This document shows positions 4,347-6,830 of a stretch of DNA of 6,830 bases, piece by piece (position 1 is the first letter of the stretch; every line of letters begins with the position of its first letter). A program made the position numbers and the translations under genes. Location of the stretch: contig JAUSGV010000149.1 of the NCBI GenBank assembly GCA_030648675.1, positions 1-6,830 of the forward strand, written 5' to 3'. A model generated the notes under the pieces. It had not been told where the DNA came from. It was given only the letters and a program-made list of their open reading frames with translations, and ran no database searches. The stretch comes from Dehalococcoidales bacterium. Lineage in GTDB: Bacteria > Chloroflexota > Dehalococcoidia > Dehalococcoidales > UBA2162.

Positions 4347-4949
4347 ATGGAGGGCATACTGAATATAGGTGAAGCCAATTCGGCGATCAGGTACCCGTTA
4401 TTGGAATTAGAATACCCCGACTCCGAAGTTTCATTACTGCAGCAAGCCGTAAAAAGAGATAGAACAGCGTTTGCTACTCTTTACGACCTGCATATTAACC
4501 GCGTTTACAAATTTGTCTTTTACTGGCTTCCCAGCCAGGCCGACGCTGAGGACATTACGCAGGAAGTTTTTGTCAGAGCGTGGAATTCTATCGACAAGTA
4601 CAAAATGAGCGGCTCTCCTTTTATCGCCTGGCTCATCACGATCGCCAGGAACCTGGTTAACAGTCATTACCGTTCGGCAAAGAAATTGGTCCCCCTGGAT
4701 GATATGGATCCGGCCGGCGATTCCAATCCCCAGACAGAAGCGGAAATAAACTTTACCCGAGGGCATGTTCGAGATGCCATAATGAAGCTTAAGGGAGACA
4801 AGCAGACGGTAATTCATATGCGGTTTATCAGTGAAATGAGCTACGAGGAAGTAGCGAAAGCTATCAACAAAACGGAAGGCGCTGTCAGGGTGCTGCAGTA
4901 TCGTGCTCTGAAAGATCTGAAAGATATCATGGAGAAATCTAACCGATGA
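4347..4949 (+). CDS. ECF-type RNA polymerase sigma factor (right module)
   Basis: This sigma-70 family ECF factor is 200 aa from the ATG used here. Region 2 spans about 40-110: AFATLYDLHINRVYKFVFYW, the core-binding ADAEDITQEVFVRAWNSI, and AWLITIARNLVNSHYRS for -10 recognition. An acidic linker with PLDDMDP follows. Region 4 spans about 135-195, with the helix-turn-helix MSYEEVAKAINKTEGAVRVLQ. It differs clearly in sequence from the sigma factor at 3067-3612, so it should have a different regulon. The start is uncertain: an in-frame TTG lies at 4338, the ATG at 4347 has only a G-run very close to it, and recognisable sigma sequence begins about 25 residues in, so a start further downstream is possible. 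The stop overlaps the next gene by 4 bp (ATGA). Confidence 0.94.
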   Translation: MEGILNIGEANSAIRYPLLELEYPDSEVSLLQQAVKRDRTAFATLYDLHINRVYKFVFYWLPSQADAEDITQEVFVRAWNSIDKYKMSGSPFIAWLITIARNLVNSHYRSAKKLVPLDDMDPAGDSNPQTEAEINFTRGHVRDAIMKLKGDKQTVIHMRFISEMSYEEVAKAINKTEGAVRVLQYRALKDLKDIMEKSNR

Positions 4950-6370
4950 GCCGGAAAGAAGAAATTCTGGCAGAGTGTATCGAAGAGGTGCAGCAAGGAC
5001 GCAGCACCGTTGAGGATTGCCTGCGCCGTTACCCGGAGTTGAGCAGCGAACTCAAAACGATGCTGGAACTGGTTCAGGGCATTAAGACTGCGAACGTTTC
5101 CCCGACGCCGGAGTTTCGCCGCCGTCTCCGCAGCCGTTTATTTGAGGAAACCGCACCGGCTAAAGCGAAGATCGCGAAAGAATCCGGTCGTGGTTGGTTT
5201 ATATCTTTATTGTCCGTCAGGGCCGCTGCCACAGGCCTTATGGCTTTGGTAGTACTGGCCGGAGGGACCGGTAGCGTTTACGCGGCGCAAAGCAGTCTGC
5301 CTGGAGACGTTTTGTATCAGGTTAAAATAGGGGTGGAGAACGTACAGGTTGCCGTGACGCGAGACCCGGAGCAAAGGGCGTACCTGTATTTGAAATTGGC
5401 ACAACGCCGTATCGATGAGGTGGCCGCAGAGTTGAGCCTTAACCGCACACCGTCTGCTTCCGCCCTGGCTGCCGTGCCGGAAAAGACGGACGCGGCACTT
5501 CGTGAGATCGAAAAAGCTCCATCGGATCGTGCCGGTGCCTTCTTAAGTCGTTTTGCGGAGACGACCGCTAATCAGCAGATCGCCCTGGGGACGATCCTGA
5601 ACGCGAACAATCAGAGTGGGAACGCCATGCAGCAGACGATGACAAGTCTGCAGCGGGCGAACCTGATAGCCGATACGGCTTTTAATAATACCGCGTTCCT
5701 CGAGACCAATCCGTCTGTTCGCGATAACATGGAAAAAGGCCGATTCCAGGTCGAAGGTGCGCTACTCAGTATTTCCGGAAAAAACTGGAACGTCGGCGGC
5801 GTGGTACTGGCGAATGTGAACTTTTCCGGTGACATCCCGCCCGTCAACAGTCAATTGCAAATAGATGCCATCAACAAAAATAATGAGGTGTACATCATCG
5901 ATCTCGAAATAAAGAGTGCGCCGCAACCGGCTGTTACGGTACAAGGCCAATTCACCGGTACCGATAAAAGCGGCAAGGTCTGGTACGTTGGCGACACTCC
6001 TATTGATGCTCCCGAGGGCAAAACCCCGCCTGCCGAAGGAAAGAACCTCGAAGTCAAGGGTGTCACGAGTAATAACTCCCTTTCAGTGAAGGATGTCAAA
6101 GAAACCGGAGATCAGGGAAAAGGCAATGGGCAAGCCCAGCTTGAAGGTAAACTTGATTCGGTCAACGCCGCTAAGAAAACTATCGTAATCAAAGTTGCCG
6201 GTGCCGGTATCAGTATCGATATCAGTTCCACTACGGTCTACGACAAGAACGGAAAACAGATAAGCCTGTCCGAATTAGCTTCGAATATCGGTAAACGGAT
6301 CAAGGTTAATGGGATGTCTAAAAAGGGCGGGACGAACTACGCCAAAGAAATCCGAATCGATACGGATTAG
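4946..6370 (+). CDS. membrane anti-sigma-like protein with DUF5667 and DUF5666-like repeats
   Basis: This 474-aa protein is the probable partner and regulator of the sigma factor encoded immediately upstream. Residues 2-70 form the same cytoplasmic module as the protein at 2078-3070 (ILAECIEEVQQG, CLRRYPELSSELKTML, KTA; Cys at 11 and 25). One transmembrane helix spans about 91-113, ending in an AAQ that resembles a signal-peptidase site. A DUF5667 helical domain follows (about 117-215; LPGDVLYQVKIGVENVQVAV, RAYLYLKLAQRRIDEV). Three DUF5666-like beta repeats complete the outer part: about 267-321, 333-386 and 399-471. The last is the clearest (LEGKLDSVNAAKKTIVIKVA, ISLSELASNIGKRIKVNG, KEIRID). 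The gene is coupled to the sigma gene by an ATGA overlap. An anti-sigma role is inferred from this pairing and topology. No terminator with a good stem is visible after the stop. Confidence 0.86.
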   Translation: MSRKEEILAECIEEVQQGRSTVEDCLRRYPELSSELKTMLELVQGIKTANVSPTPEFRRRLRSRLFEETAPAKAKIAKESGRGWFISLLSVRAAATGLMALVVLAGGTGSVYAAQSSLPGDVLYQVKIGVENVQVAVTRDPEQRAYLYLKLAQRRIDEVAAELSLNRTPSASALAAVPEKTDAALREIEKAPSDRAGAFLSRFAETTANQQIALGTILNANNQSGNAMQQTMTSLQRANLIADTAFNNTAFLETNPSVRDNMEKGRFQVEGALLSISGKNWNVGGVVLANVNFSGDIPPVNSQLQIDAINKNNEVYIIDLEIKSAPQPAVTVQGQFTGTDKSGKVWYVGDTPIDAPEGKTPPAEGKNLEVKGVTSNNSLSVKDVKETGDQGKGNGQAQLEGKLDSVNAAKKTIVIKVAGAGISIDISSTTVYDKNGKQISLSELASNIGKRIKVNGMSKKGGTNYAKEIRIDTD

Positions 6371-6600
6371 TTCCTAAGCCCCGATTCCGCTTTTCTCTAC
6401 CCCTGCGAGCTCAAAAAGCCAAAGTTCGTCCCGGCCCCAAATCATAAGCTATTTTCCGCCAAACCCGTTGCTCTTATTTAAGACTCGGATTATTTCCCTC
6501 GCCTGTAGGCTGGTATCGTGCCGGGAGGCAGCGGCAAATCGTTCGTGATAAAATAATAAGAAGGATCAGATAGCTTGATTCCTCCCGGGGGTAATGAACG
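6371..6600. other. intergenic region between anti-sigma-like gene and MscS-like gene
   Basis: These 230 bp hold no RNA gene or strong hairpin. An AT-rich patch, GATAAAATAATAA at about 6547-6559, could contain a -10 for the downstream gene (TAAAAT), but no matching -35 is seen. A minus-strand frame at 6490-6702 overlaps the start of the channel gene and does not look like a protein. Confidence 0.5.
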
Positions 6601-6830
6601 GTGCAATGGTTGGCTGCTAATTGGGTTCAGGTGGTTGTTCCGGTACTCGCCGTGGGTGCGACGTATGCCGTAGGGTTGTGGCTGAGAAGGATCCTGACCC
6701 AAATATTTGAAAACTGGGCGGCGAAATTGGCATGGGAGGGGAGGGTCAGCCAGCTTATCGAGAGGGCAGCACGCCGTCCTTTCTTGTTCTGGTTTCTCCT
6801 GCTCGGTGTTTTTATTGCGCTTGAAGCCTC
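6601..6830 (+). CDS. probable MscS-family mechanosensitive channel, N-terminal part
   Basis: The gene is cut by the window end; 76 codons are visible. The product starts with a hydrophobic helix (about 9-28, VQVVVPVLAVGATYAVGLWL), then a charged amphipathic stretch (LRRILTQIFENWAAKLAWEG) and a second hydrophobic helix from about 60 (PFLFWFLLLGVFIALEA). This pattern fits the N-terminal membrane part of small-conductance mechanosensitive channels, which release solutes under osmotic downshock. The diagnostic pore helix and beta domain lie outside the window. The GTG start is well bounded: an in-frame TGA sits at 6595-6597, two codons before it, and GGGGG (6587-6591) gives a ribosome-binding site 9 nt upstream. 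Another two-helix membrane protein cannot be excluded. Confidence 0.6.
   Translation, partial: MQWLAANWVQVVVPVLAVGATYAVGLWLRRILTQIFENWAAKLAWEGRVSQLIERAARRPFLFWFLLLGVFIALEA

Noticed and set aside
6490..6702. 70-aa minus-strand reading frame
   Set aside because: It overlaps the start of the MscS-like gene on the other strand, is Pro/Ser/Arg-rich without a pattern, and has no ribosome-binding site that I can see.

Overview
The window looks like chromosomal DNA from a free-living bacterium, most likely Chloroflexota and perhaps close to Dehalococcoidia. This is inferred from gene content only: ECF-type sigma factors paired with membrane anti-sigma-like proteins that share a short Cys-containing N-terminal module, a DUF5667/DUF5666 protein, DUF4382 proteins, moderate GC, and scattered AT-rich or palindromic intergenic repeats. 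No phage, transposase, CRISPR array or rRNA is visible.

Layout. Positions 1-345 hold two plus-strand tRNA genes, tRNA-Leu(CAA) and tRNA-Gln(TTG), among AT-rich repeats and short palindromes. Directly against the 3' CCA of tRNA-Gln lies a minus-strand DUF4256 gene (256-822). Its family-like sequence stops exactly at the tRNA end, so it appears to have lost its C-terminus there. After a strong hairpin terminator, a minus-strand block reads from 3612 down to 937: ECF sigma factor, a membrane anti-sigma-like protein with an extracellular DUF4382 domain (4-bp ATGA overlap), and a DUF4382 plus Ig-like lipoprotein 64 bp further on.

Between about 3613 and 4157 sit a minus-strand tRNA-Ser(TGA) with a clear TTGACG-N17-CATAAT promoter, a REP-like repeat and no larger gene. 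A plus-strand block follows: a 50-codon small ORF with a strong ribosome-binding site (4158-4310), a second ECF sigma factor (4347-4949), and a second membrane anti-sigma-like protein carrying DUF5667 and three DUF5666-like repeats (4946-6370, again ATGA overlap). The window ends in the first 76 codons of a probable MscS-family mechanosensitive channel.

How the genes may work together. The window is essentially a pair of divergent ECF sigma/anti-sigma modules around a tRNA gene. Each sigma factor is translationally coupled to a single-pass membrane protein whose cytoplasmic part should hold the sigma factor and whose outer part should sense an envelope signal. The two share the cytoplasmic module but have different outer domains. 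In the left module the sensor domain belongs to the same family as the neighbouring lipoprotein. The sigma gene and the lipoprotein gene also carry a matching upstream motif (TGAC-N16-CGTT, 20 of 30 positions identical over the wider block), so an autoregulated sensor/sigma/lipoprotein circuit is a reasonable hypothesis. Domain names come from recognising sequence patterns, without a database search.
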